From: Patagioenas fasciata
Lineage: Eukaryota > Chordata > Aves > Columbiformes > Columbidae
Length of the DNA: 64,000 nt
Direction: 5' to 3'
NCBI RefSeq assembly: GCF_037038585.1
Contig: NC_092523.1
Span: forward strand, 26,169,501-26,233,500
Part shown: piece after piece, positions 49,686-63,815 of the stretch
Numbering within the stretch: position 1 is the first letter of the stretch
Layout: each line of letters begins with the position of its first letter
Position numbers and translations under genes: made by a program
Notes under the pieces: model-generated
Database searches by the model: none
The model's input: only the letters and a program-made list of their open reading frames with translations
What the model was told of the DNA's origin: nothing

Positions 49686-51792
49686 AGCCTCCAGGCCCCA
49701 ACATGCTACCCCTCGACAGCTCCCTGCTCAGCTTAACCATGCTACCGCTCCTCCAACACAAGGCACCTGGTATTTCTTCATCTCAAAGCTGGAGTGATAG
49801 GTCCATAGCTCAGCAGAGCACCTGCACCTCAGGAACTGCAACACCCAAAAGGTCTAAACTTTGACTCTATTCAGAATTCCACTTCAGCACACCATAGTAA
49901 GTTTTTGTTTTGTTTTCTCCTATTCTGTTCTGCTTCTGACTTAAGAGAGAAGGGTATGTTGGGACCTATACGGGAACCTAAAGTAAAAGTAAAGCCTGGA
50001 TGTGCAGGTGACGGGACAGGGACTTCATAGAACTTCAGTGCTCAAAGAGAAGTCCCTTAACTATGGCTGGTTGGTTGTTTTTTTTAGCACAGGACTGAAT
50101 CAATGACAAACCCTGAAGCCTGCTTTAGCTCTTGGCTAGCACAATCTACAGAAGCAGGAGAAAGTCCAAACTTCTGCTCATGAAAGCCCAGAGGGCTTCA
50201 CTGTGAATATGGCCCCATGTATCATCTACCAGACAGCTGAATGTCTTCCATGGCGTAATCTGCTTCTGTAAAGAAACATAGGTGTCACACTTATAAGCAG
50301 CATTTTGATTTTGGGCCACAAAAAATACTGAACTACCACCACTTGGGCATTTAAAATAAGAAGTAGTTTCAAGAAAAAAGAAAATATGACCTTCTTCCAT
50401 GGATCATGGGACTATGCGTCAGAGCTGTGAATTTTCGGCCTAATCTATTCTAAACTTTTTTTTGTAAAGTACTTGAATTATCTGTAACAAGACATAATAA
50501 ATTCATCCAGTATACAGCTGCTTCTGAGCAAAAAGAGGCATTAAAACATAGCCATATATCCTATTAACTAGCATATCGCCCTGTTTAGTAAGGAAATGTC
50601 ATCACATTTGTTACAAAGGCAAACAGCAACATACCAAAACAGGATCCAATTTTTCTAAATAAATAAATCAATGATGTGTCAAAAATTAACAGATGAGTTA
50701 ATATACCCGATGTTATCAAAACCAGATGGTGCTTCATAATATTCATCCTGTTCAGTCAAACCCTGAATATATTCTGGACCATCAGTATATAAAATAGGAT
50801 GCTGCTATTTGTGATGGCAAACAAAAGCAATCATGCCTGCCAAGCACATACTATAACAGGCAGCATTTCAGCTCTGCTAGACAGAAAGTAATTAGAATGC
50901 TTTTAATGTCCAAAAGAATGATGCTGATAGGCTGCCACAGATGTGTAGATTTATGAATATTTATATGGTGGTTTATAGCTGACACTTTTATCAGTTGAAG
51001 AAGATAAAATATCTGCCTGACTCAAAAGCTTGACAGTCAGGTTAATAAAATCTCATTAAAGAGAATGACCTATGCAATTATATAGGATTTATTGTAATTC
51101 ATTTTTGATTGTACTCTGCTTAAAGATGCAATTTCCCATTTCCTGATGCCAAATTTAGGTTGCATATCAAGATCTACGTGGTTTTTAACTCCAAGCCATC
51201 ACTAGAAGAAAGATATGTATTCAGTATCTCGGTATCTTACACCTTTAAAGAAAAAAAATAAATAAAAACATCTGATCTCCTGTTCCTCGCTGCATCTTAG
51301 GAAAACAGTGCAGGCAAGCAGCCGACTTGTTTTCTTTCTGTTAAAATCACCACCACAGCAGCCTCTCCATTACCAGCAGCTCCCCCCGCCAGTCAGCCCC
51401 ACTCTGCCGCCCTCCCCAGCCGCGACCGCGGCGGAGCGGCCGGCCCGGGCCCCCCCCGCCCCGCAGACGGCGGCGCCGCTCCCGCAGGTGCGAACCGACC
51501 GGCGGCCAATTGCCCCGCCAAGTCCCGAGTAGCTGCCGGCACCGCCCCGAGGGCAGCGGAGGCGGCAGCGATTCCCCCCTGCCTCCCCGGGGGCGATGCC
51601 GGCCGGACAGCGGCCCCACCCGTCCCCGGGAACTTTAACGGTGGCCCACCGACGGACGGACCCAGCCGCTCGCCGCGTTTCCCTCGCACCCGGCCTCGGA
51701 GCGCCCGGCACCGCCAGCCCCGATGGGGGAAACCCTGCGGGGGGCGAGCACCCCGCCAGCCCCCCGGGAGAGGAGTGTGTGTAGGGGGCTTA

Positions 51793-52740
<948 letters not shown>

Positions 52741-54458
52741 ATAAAATAAATAATGCCATAAATAAAAGTATTTGGGAGTCCAGGACCTGTCAGAGTTGAT
52801 TAGGGCACAGAGGACATTTTCTTTCTCATTATGCAAAAGCATTTCATGGAGAAATAAAGGAGGTTTCGCTGTAACTCATGCATGTCTGATTTCCAGGAAT
52901 CCAGGAGATTAATCACATTTAACATTATTTGCAACGTCTCCTCCTCCCCTCTTCCCCCCGCCCGCTTTTTGGAAACTGCTTAAATAAGGTGACACGTGAG
53001 GCGAAGCCTCGTCCCTCTCCCGTCTGCCTGCCTCTCTCCTCCGCCTCCTGCCCAGACCCTTTCAGGGACAGTTAAGAAATAATGAAACGCTGGTGAAAGA
53101 CAGGAAGAGAATGAGATGCCATCGAGAGACGTTTCTGAGAAATGGTGATCTGGGTGCAATGGGAGACAGCTGAAACTGAATGATATGTTGAAGAAAAATA
53201 AACGATAACAAACCGCTTGCTTGCTCTCCCCATTCTTTTCTGTGAGGCAATTTTATATTTTGCATTAACATTTCCGTTCTTCTGTCCCACTTCTCTCCTG
53301 CTTCTGCTGCTATAATTTATCAGGATTACAATAAGCCCTCTGGCTTTTGGAAGTAAAATTACAGAACACCTTAGTTATATTTAAGCGGTGGCGGTGGGAA
53401 ATCATTCCTCTGTCATCACGTGAAGTTTCGGCTACTTATTGTGCTCATTGCTCTCCCATTTCAGCTTTATTTATTTAGTCAGAGTTGGGCTCGCTGGAAA
53501 TGAAAAGCAGCCCTTCTCTGCTGATGTAATTAACTCCTGCGGTCTTTGGCCCCTCTCCTGCAAAAAAGTCAGCTTCTACAAGCTGGGCATTTGTTTCATG
53601 CAAGGTGTAGAAGGAGCTGGGTTGTTTCTGATTTTGATTTTTTTGACAAGTAGAATAAATTGATTCCTTGTAGCAGACAAAAGCCTTTAAGTAAAGGCTA
53701 GTGTAATAGAAATCACCATTTTACTTAAGCAAAATCAATCTTAAGTCTTTTTGTTTTCTGACTGACTCCGATCATCTGTGCTTTAAAAAAAATATTGTAC
53801 TGTAACACCAAAGAGAAACTAGAAATAAGTGTGAGAGAAATTTGGCTTCTACTCAGAAATGAACTGTGTCCTCCACCTTGTCTAATCCAATTGGCCTCTG
53901 CCACAGCTGTGGCCAGCTGCTGTCTGAGGTCAGTATGGTAATAAAATTGTACGAATTTAATATTAGACTGTTAATAGTTAGATTCAAATAAACAGCAAAA
54001 AATTGCCTGCTCCAGTGTCAACTACATTCCTAGGATCTCACTACTCTTCAGTGTTCATGCCTGTCCCTCTGCTCCTGGTGGAGGAAACAACCCTTGCCTG
54101 CCACCAGCCTCCTACAAACAGGGAAAACCAGGATCGGCAGATCGTGTCCTCCAAGCTGCCTCCTTCACTGGGGGTCCCTGCAGCTCCTCAGGCAGATGCT
54201 GGGTCTCTATGGACACGAAGAGAGAAGCAAGTTTGAGGCTAATGGGGTCCTAAGCCACCAAAATGAAGCAGGGACCTCATCCACGAAGAAAATGGAATAC
54301 ATACTTTATGCACTGAGTTTCTTTCTGCTGAGGTTTATGACAGTACCTGTCACTGGACCACCAAAAATGGTCATTCAGTTGTTTTTAGGAAACCTTGGCT
54401 TTTCCTCTGCTCTACTCTCAGTGCTCCTTCTAGATATGTAGACCTGAAAAATGATGGG

Positions 54459-54583
54459 TTGTGGTTTTTTTGGGGTCTTGTTTGTTTGTTTGTTTTTGTT
54501 TTTTGTTTTTTTTTTGTTTGTTTGTTTTGTTGGTTTTTGGTTGGTTGGTTGGTTGGTTTTTGTTTTCTTTTTTTTTTTTTTCT
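54459..54583. repeat. T-rich GTTT/GGTT simple repeat
   Basis: Low-complexity tract of GTTT, T-run and GGTT units, with (GTTT)n near 54480-54495 and (GGTT)n near 54540-54560. The open frames on both strands across it are artefacts of the repeat. Confidence 0.9.
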
Positions 54584-57500
54584 CACTTATATGGCTCTTC
54601 CCCTGAGTTTCAGAGGAGGGACACTGGTGCCATGGCCCAAAGGCTGTGTGTTGTGCCAAATCTGAGGGGCTCCTGCAGCTCAGTCCTGTGGAGCAAAAGT
54701 GTTTAATCCTGGTGGTCCCACCTTTGGCTTTGTGGATGCACCTGTTCAGGGGAACACCATTTTACTCATAAGCTGTGTACAGGTATGCAGTTGCTCTTGC
54801 AAGACGACTAATGTTTTGCGGTTGAGGAGTGTGGCCCTTGACTGACAAAGAGGCAAACGGGGTGAGGTGATGGTTTCAGAGTACGTGGAGATGCCGCTGT
54901 ACCTGCTACAAGTGGCTGTGGGCTGCCCTCTTCCATGACTGCTCCCTGTGGCACATCCTACAGCACCCGAGTGGCCTCACGAGTAACTGCAGGTAGTCAT
55001 GAAATAACTATTAACCAAATATTTATCTCTGAATTAGAGTCCCATTTTGGTTGCATAGTGGATTCAAACAGTTAACACATAGCCCTTGCCTTGATCAAGT
55101 AAAAAAAAACAAAAAACAAACCTTAGCTGATACCAGCATCTCATTTCCAGAAAGCCAAACACCTTTATTTTCCTTAGACTGCCACCACTTGGGATTTAAC
55201 CCTGAAGTGAAGGTTGTGTCTTTCCCTACCTGTTTACTGATGCAACTTTGCACTGTTCTTCTGATACTAAGAGCTGGAGATCTGTAACAGGATTATTTCA
55301 GAGCACTCTGAGCAGAAAAAGGATGGGAAGTAACTGACCCTTGGAAAAAAACCTAATCAAAACAAAGGGCACAATGAAAAATACGAAACCCAACATTGCT
55401 GCAGTGTACACTCTGCTCCTAGAAATCACTGCGAAGGGAATATTTGTCAGTATATAGAAAAATACCCAATCTAGACACAGGCTATCAATCACTGAGCATG
55501 CCTGTGTTGAAGGTACTGTGAGGTACTCAAAGAATAAAAGTGTGATTCATCTCTATCTTCCGAGCTGGAGCTAAATCTTGCTCCACTTATTCATGGGAGC
55601 AGTGCTCCTCTGATAACTAAAGCATGCAGGATTTGGCCATGAACTGCCAATATCGCTCTGCACATTTGGAGTGCATGATGAGAGCTAAGATTGGCAACTC
55701 TCCCCTGTAATCTAAACCACTCTGCAAGCAGGCTAACCATAATTTGCTGCCCTAAACATTTAACCCCAGCTAGTTAATTTAAGCTTAGCTCAGTTGCTCA
55801 TGTTTATGGATAAAGAAACAAAAGCGAGAGCATCAAAAGGAAAAGATGACTGTGGAATTCAATATTTCAGCAGCTGTTGATAGGTAAATGTTATTGAAGT
55901 GTGGCATTCAAAACCAAAGGCCTGCATTTATGATAATGAGCCTAACAAGGAAATGAGATTGACACAGCAATTCTCTGTTTTTGTTGTCCCCTGAGGTTAG
56001 AGATTATGCGGCACATGGTGCTGTTTTTAGCCTCTTTGGTGATTCCAACTGTGAGAGACAACGCTGTGCATATTTGTCAAGGTTGCAGTTTAATCAGGTG
56101 ACTCAGAAGCTTTTTGAGAGAGAACATGAACTGCTGGTCTCACTTAAACCTTAATCCACATCCTGTGTCAGAGATCCATCAGCCAAGTGATGTGGCTTTT
56201 AGTCCCTGCTTTAGCCTTACGCTCACTCAGTGCTTTGTGAAAATGCTTTGAAATAATTGAAATGTATCTATCACTGTTACATTGTATTTTGAAAATTACT
56301 GGAATGTTTCTCAGTGACATTAATTGGGTTTAAAATATTTTTGTCTCTCTAATTAGTGCAAGACTGATGAGCAGTGGAAAGGGCATTTATACACAGGCAG
56401 GCACGTATTTCCATGCTACATTTGTGTCTTAATAAAATGGTGGCGAAATGGTAGCTAACTGGATTCTTGTGCTGAGTAAACATTGGTAAGAAAGAAAATA
56501 TCCTATAACTTTGGGAGTAGGAAAAATCGAAAAATCCTGTGTTTCAAATGGAATCACATTGTGTAAAGAAGTAAAAAAAAAAAAGGACTGGTCTCCCCGA
56601 GGGCTGGAAAATGGATAAATGAATTATTTAAATATAGTTAAAGGACACACAGGAAAAAGTAATGGCTTTGACACCCAATGTAGGGAAAATTATTAATGTT
56701 TTAAAGAATCAATTGTGGACACATGGAAAAGCTTGTTTTAATTAAAGACAGCATACATAAAGCAGTTTTAAGGAGGAGAAATAGTATAGGGCACTTGTTG
56801 CTGAGAATTCTGTAGAAATATGTCATGGATAAAGCAGATGACATCACATGTTCCAAGCTTTTGTCTGCCCTAAAAATGTTTCACGTCTGCATTGGAGTAA
56901 TTTCAAACAGCTTCAACTCCCTGGAGCATTAGATCTTGCCCTAGCCCTTACCCAAGCTTGGTGCTCTCATCTTGGCTCGTACCATGCAACGTAGAGTTGC
57001 TCTATAATGTTAAGTCGCTCTTTGCAACATTTTGATGCCATCTTACAGCACTAAGCCATTTGAGAGCAGCACCTCAAAAGGTCTGCTGGTGTGTGCTGAA
57101 AGGGAGAGCTGATGCTCCACGGGCTGGAGTCCAACTGCTTTGCCAAACCTGTGCAACTCTCACCACTTCTACTTCTTGCCCTTCATGTGCTTACCAACCT
57201 CAGTTATCCAGGCTTGCAAAAAGGTGGTTCTTACACAGCAGGAGAAGTCACACTGAGCTAGAACTCAGAGCAGATAACATTGGTTTCCCCAAGTAGAGAA
57301 GTTATTGATGTTTTGCGTTGGAATGTTACGTTTGGGCCCAGAACTTACCCAGCTTAGTAACTGTTCAGAAATACCATCAAACTTGGTCAAGCAAGCTGTG
57401 TGTATCAGTTGCAGTTAAAATGCAGATGGGATGGACAGGGCAAAACAACTGGGAGCAGAATACTCCTTAAGCTCATCTACATGGGGAATCTGACTGCAGT

Positions 57501-60500
57501 TCAAACAAAACAGGATATATGTGATCAGCCATGTGGCATCTACCAAGCAGAGTCAACTAGGCTTAATTTGAAGAAAAACATGGGCCTGACAGATGCCTGA
57601 AGATAGCAACTGTGTTGAAAGCATAGGGATGATTGTTTGGCGAAGACAGGCTTCAGGACAGATGAGATGCCTTTCCCAGCATTAAAGAGGCCCTACTAGG
57701 AACTGAAGGGTATAAAATCTTCCTTGCATTTGCCTTCATCACTCTTCCATTCTCAAGCAGCTCCTAAATCTTACATTAAATCATGACAACTTAACAGCTC
57801 ATTCTTAAATTCAGAGTTCAGCCACTTCATGGAGATGAAATGAAGGACTTCTCTGCATTAATAATATCATAGAAGTAACACTGTTAATCCTGTGGGGAAC
57901 CCTAAAAAGCCACCCTCAGGGGTAAAATAATTACTTAGAGTCCAGAAAAGAGGAAAGCAATGGACAAAACCTGGAGTCTTCTGAGACCTCGATTGCACAC
58001 TGGCTGGAGCAGCACAAAATGGTTCAGTTGGGAGAGGTGCTAAAATCTTTGGAACACAAACTGAGCTGAATGCCATGTTAAAAGAAGTGGAAAAAAGTAG
58101 ACAACAGCACATAAAGAGAAAATCAGGTGGCAGCAGGGTCGGCAGATCGCTGTGGTTTCAAGTGAGAAGAAATTCCATCACCCTGTAAGTCTTTGTGCCT
58201 GGAAACATGTCCTTCACAAGCTGCATTTGCTTAAGAATAAAATTAATAGGTGAAATAATGTTTGCTCAGTGGTAAATGTGCAGATGCTGAAATTCAGCTG
58301 ATGCACCACTCCCCTCTGGCCCTCCACACATAGATGAGTTGCACCCAGAAGACATGATCCAGAGGCGATATAAGAACAGCACTTCAAATAAGTGATGTTC
58401 TATAAAAACATATGTTTCTACTCGTTTAAATGCGAAGGATCTGAAAAAGATTATGATATGTGTGTGGTTGTCTCAGATAATAATGTGATAATATTCCAAG
58501 CATCTATCAGCTTTACTTTTGTGATTACTGTATCATGAGAATCTCTTTATGTCCTGGCCATTATTCAACATCCTTGTTATTGTATTATTGGTTTTTTGCT
58601 ATGTGACAATGGGTTTAGATTTTAAACAGGAGAGAAACTTGCCAATCAATATCAACAGAGAGGTGTGAGTTAACTTTAGCTAATGCTTTGTCCCTGAATC
58701 TCTTCATTTATAATTGAAGAAATCTCATATCATCTGCCATCCTTGGAAATATTTACTGTTTGTGGTGCTGATTCTGACACCCTTAGTTAGAGTAAAGGAG
58801 GTTAGAATTTAAGTAATTTACATTATTTTAATCTGGACTAATATTTAAAAAATTATTAAAATCTTCTTCCCAGATGGTAGGAAAATGGCTCTTCAAAGAA
58901 GACAGCGTTTCTTGCTCTCCCTCCACAAACATCTATTTGACTTATGTAGGATTTAGCTTGTTAAGAAAAAAAGGGTTGTGGGTTTTTTGAGGGGTTTGTT
59001 TGTTTTTCCTCTGTAATTCTCCAACCTCTTTTAATACTATGGTTATTGTAATTTTCTTTCGCTGGGTTAAAAATCCTTTCTGATCAGCTATATTAATGAT
59101 AGAAGAAACCATGCTTTCCAAAGAAAGGGCTTTAGCTTCCCTAATGGTTGTTTTCAGACCATATATATGTATGACAGCGAGAGACTGTGGCTCCTGGAAA
59201 ACCCAAAAACTGAGAAAGATAGCTGTTCAGGTTTGAAAAAAAATACATCACCCAAATAAATCTGGCCAAAGCACGACCACAGACATAGCCGTTCTTTCTT
59301 TACACTGTCTTGCAGGCACACACATCCAGAAAACTGGAAAACGGAATACCAAAACCTGACACTTGCGCAGTTTAGATTTCAAATGTTCACTTACATAGGC
59401 ATCTGATTAAAAATGCAAATGAAGCTGGCTTCGCTGAGATGCTGACCTGAGATCAAGCTTTCTGAAGACAGGTTGTTTCCACTTTCCTCAGAAGAAAAAA
59501 TATAAGAGTCAGGAGTTTTTATTCACCTGGACAAAACAAAAAAAGTGTAAGAACTATCTATAAATATTTATGAATAAATATTTAATTATATATATGCTGA
59601 ATGGTTTAACTGTTGTTCAGCAAATACATAATTTGTTAATTTTGCCTGCTTCCACTGAATAATTTATACATCAGATCAGCTTTTAAAATATTCAGTAGAT
59701 GATCGGCTGATCAAATCCTGTTAGTTGAATATGTTATTTGATTTTTTTTTTTGCCCTTTTTAAAAATCACTTAGTCTATTGGAAGAACATTGCTGTGATT
59801 TATTAGTGGTATATTCCATCCAGTCCATAGTGACATTCTTCAAGAATAACCTCTGAAGACAGTAGATTTCTTGCTCCTGTCATATGATATTAACCTTTTG
59901 TAATCCTGGCACATATTAGATGTCTTTGACCAGGCAAATAAAACCCCATGTCCAACAGCACCCTTTTGTGTCACACACTCATGACAACACATGTATGATG
60001 TGTTTTATTTTTCATTTGATGACTGAATATTGAATTATTTGGATTAGCTACATCAATCAATCCTATATTCTGGTTCATCCGAGTGTCTTCCCTGCAGTTC
60101 GTTCAGCAATATGTCTCTGCAAAGGATTTCTTCTAACCCCTAAGTTTGCCATGTAGCTTCAGATATCTCTGACATACCGTGCAGAACAAGATGCAGAAAG
60201 GACAGTGCCTAATCCTTTACAAGTCAGCCTTGAAGTCAATCATTTTATAGCCCTTTGTAGTTAGAAAAGGACTTCTTACACATACCACTTGAAAAGGGAG
60301 ATTCTTAGCTTTCGATTGTACTGTCTTCATACCCAGGGAGGTCTGCAGAGATCAGTGAGTAAAGCCACAGTATCATTATGTTTGGAAAATTGTTTTATGT
60401 TTTTGTAGTATTATTTTACATTTTCATAATTTTTAAAGCTTCTGAGGACATACTTTTAACTTACTGAAGCTTAAATATTTTAATAAGGCTAGCTTTCTAA

Positions 60501-61039
60501 GGAGGAGGTTGTAAAAAGCAGCATCTATTCAATTAAAAAAAAAGACGTTCTCAAGCTAATTCTCTGTATCACTGATCTGTAAGACTTATAGTATTTAGAG
60601 AATAAACAACAGGGCAGTGACACCCAAAAGCATGGAGAGCACTACTCTGAAATGACCTGTGTAACTTCGTCATGTTGCCAGTCAAGACTAGTGCCGACAT
60701 CTAGTACTCAGATGTGTGTGCCACAATCTGTGTGCTGCAGCCTAATGTATTCCATATTTCAATATGCATGCATATGTAATAGGCTATATAAAATTCCATA
60801 CAAAAATTGCATTAAGAAAACGTTAAAGTTGCCTAATTCAGCATTTAAAAAGTCAGGAAATAAAATTAAGGTTGTACATGCAACATTAACTCTGTTCCCT
60901 AGTGCATTTGCCTATGAAACAGTCTAATTACATGATCAAATATTATTTCATAGATTATACACTATAATATCTACTTTTTTTTCATCTTGCAAAGTGTGAG
61001 GTGAATTAGGCAGGACCCAGCTAGATTTCTATAGACCTC

Positions 61040-61460
61040 CGTGTGAAAAGATTCCAAATAAGCGTGGACTAGTCAGTTTGGAGAAAGGATAACTGAAAGG
61101 GATTATAACAAGGGGCTATAAAACCATGAGTAGTGTGGAAAAGGTGGATCCAGAATGATGATTCACCAGTCCTCAAACTGTAAAAGCTGGGGGACGTTCA
61201 CTCAAGCAAGTTTAAAACAGGCTTATTTTACATACCACATGCATGAATTCACCACCGTAGACCGTTGGAGATGTCTGAAGTATAACGCATCCAAAAGACA
61301 TCAGAGAAATGTGTATAGAGCCAATGTCAACTATTATATGTGAATTATGGATACGATGCCTGTGCATAGAAGTCACTAACGTGTTGGTGACTAGAAGTTG
61401 GAACGTTCTATCTGATGTTAGGGAAGTTTCTTCACTCTAGGTATCCTGAAGCAGCAACTC
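61040..61460 (+). mobile_element. divergent CR1 3' fragment
   Basis: Blocks such as GACTAGTCAGTTTGGAGAAA, GGCTATAAAACCATGAGTAG and TGTGGAAAAGGTGGATCCAG, later GAAGTTGGAACGTTCTATCT, follow the order of old CR1 3' regions (the part after ORF2, with 'gtctataaaatcatgagt'-like wording). It is heavily diverged and has lost the octamer tail, so it is older than the copy at 49.3 kb. The edges are approximate. Confidence 0.55.
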
Positions 61461-62959
61461 AGGCATGGATTCTAGAAATTCTATTTAAATAAATCATTTA
61501 TTTGCAAGGTATAACATAGAGCAGCTTGAGCAGGGTGCCTCCATTAGAGGGACATCAAATAAAGAACCCTTGGGCAGTTATACCCTTACAATCTGAGCTT
61601 CCCATCCCTCACATGTCAGTTTGGGCCAATTGTAAAATTAGAATCTAGGGTTTCTTCCTTCTTCATTGGATCCCTTCATTTTCATCTGGCAGGCTGTTTC
61701 TTATCTCTGCAACTAGTTGTTTGCCATTTACCAACAAGACCAGCTGTCAATCAAAGTCCTGACTTTCAGTTGTTACTTCACACCTGTAGCTGGGAAGAAA
61801 AGTAAGTTATTGACACAGTCGAAACATTCTTGTTTCTTGTCTTCTTTTAGACACACCATTCCATTCCTTTTCTTATTTCTAGGGATGTAACTCCTTTATC
61901 CTCTAGCTTGAACAGTCTCTGGGGTCTTTTTTGCTTAAGGAGGCAGAAAGTTCAAAAGTTCACAGCTTGCAGTCTAAGCAAACTTACTTATGCTAAGCAA
62001 ATTCTATATAAGCAGTCTCTAACTAAGTTCTATAAGAAACAGTATACCAAATAATTCAATAAACTAAGACAGTCTATTCCCTAACATTGGGAAGGAAGGA
62101 CTTGTTTAATTTTTCTTCTATTCTTGCTCCAAACAACCACTGCTATCCATGGTTTCAGAAGAGTAACCATTACCAGTGTTTCCATACAAAGTAATGATCA
62201 TGATAATGATGATAGTAATATTCTGTATTTGGGTACAGCCACAAGGAAATAAGGGGTGAGTGTGACCCCTTGTTTTAGGAAAGATATAGCCCCTGTTTAA
62301 CAGCTGAGAATACCATCCTCTCAACCACTCCTTACTGTAGGTGTTTGTATGAACATAAATAATCCAGTGATAACAACATAAACCTCACTGTTTCACACTA
62401 AAGCAGGATCTTGCCCTAGGTCTGTACACCAGGGTGTTTAAGCACTGAGCAGGGCAAAACTGGATCCTTCTTCGTATTTCCCCATTTTTGAGGCACAAGT
62501 ACCTGTGCCTCAGCAGCTTCTCTCCCTGACTCAGGTTCCAGAGGTGTTGGTTATGAGATTGTCGCATTCCACAGCTGGCTGGCATGGAATGCCCTGGTTG
62601 GCCCAGCCAGTGATGGTGAGCATCCCTTGGAGCTCTGGACCAAAGGTACCCAAAGGGCCATAGGAGATGACACACCCTCCAGGTACAGGCTCTCTTTCCA
62701 TGTGGAGTGGGAAACTTAAGTGGGGCTGTTTTCCTGTAACAAGGAAGTGTATGTCAGAAAAAAGAGCATGTGGAGATGACAGGCATGTGATAGACCATAT
62801 TCACAATAAATTCCATTTACCTTGCATATATTATCTGCTTGCTTCACCTGCACTGTGACTGCTAATTCATTTCTACCAAGAGTCTTTTTCTTATGCTAAT
62901 GAGGTTCTGTTTAAACAATTGTTGCTAAAAACTCACTGAGTTGCTAAAGAAACGGTCTC

Positions 62960-62983
62960 TTTTTTTTTTTTTTTTTTCCCCCC
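62960..62983. repeat. T18-C6 homopolymer
   Basis: A run of T followed directly by a run of six C; low complexity only. Confidence 0.85.
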
Positions 62984-63742
62984 AAAATGCAGAACAGTCC
63001 TTCCTTCACTCCCTGCCAGGCCTGAAAGGACAGTGTTGTTCCACTGGCAGTTTTAAGGTCTGTTATTTTACTCTTCATTAGGTCTAGAAGTCAGTATTTT
63101 ACATAGTTAAAGATCAAGAAATATTAGTTCTGGGAATTACATTTTGAGGAAGTCTTGACAGATAGCAAGGTATTATGTATAATTAACACCAAATAATCTA
63201 CAATTACAACATTATGCATATATAAAGGTTATTTTGGGGAAGTTAATGATATTTTAGAAAATATATGAGTGATTATTTTTACTCCCTCTGAAGTCTGAGA
63301 TTCTTCATGCCTTTGCAGATAGAGCAATATAAAAACAGTGTCAATTTTCATTTTAAAAGACCTGAATTCTTAATTTTGTATTCTGTAAAATGTCTGTAAC
63401 TGTCTGTAATGCTGATCTGTCTGTAACATCTCGAGATTACATCTGGGTGAGGTACCAAATAAAAAAACTGGTCTGTCTTTATTGAGGGAGGAGTTTATTT
63501 TCTGTATGTGGGGAAAACCAAGCCTGATGCTTACATCTTCCATGCTATAGTAGCTCATACAATAGGATTTTCAAGCAGGGAGGGGAAAAGTAAGTGTGAG
63601 AAGAATTACAATATTGTGGTAAGGAAATAAACTGAAAGTACTGACTGTATGCAGCTGTCCCATTACTTACCTGTATGGTAAAAAAGAGGTCGTTAGTAAT
63701 TTGAGGAGTTTAATTCACTTTTGTTCTGCCATTTAGGGAGGG

Positions 63743-63815
63743 TATAAAATAGAAGCATTGTAGAAGCACTTGACGCTGGAGCAAATCACTGCACAACACC
63801 CCAGCACTAGGAAAT
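63743..63815 (+). promoter_or_regulatory. possible TATA promoter and first exon of an unknown transcript
   Basis: TATAAAAT at 63743-63750 is preceded by G-rich bases. About 30 bases on comes a likely start region, then a strong splice donor AAAT|GTAAGT at 63815/63816. The exon would be about 43 bases and would contain no ATG. The arrangement fits a short first exon of a + strand transcript leaving the window to the right. It could equally be chance. Confidence 0.25.

Noticed and set aside
54371..54706. overlapping lysine/threonine/asparagine-rich and phenylalanine-rich open frames
   Set aside because: Direct product of the GTTT/GGTT simple repeat on its two strands.
62385..62675. 96-codon minus-strand open frame
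   Set aside because: Looked protein-like at first (CHLLWPFGYLW) but shows no family resemblance, and the neighbouring frames are similar.
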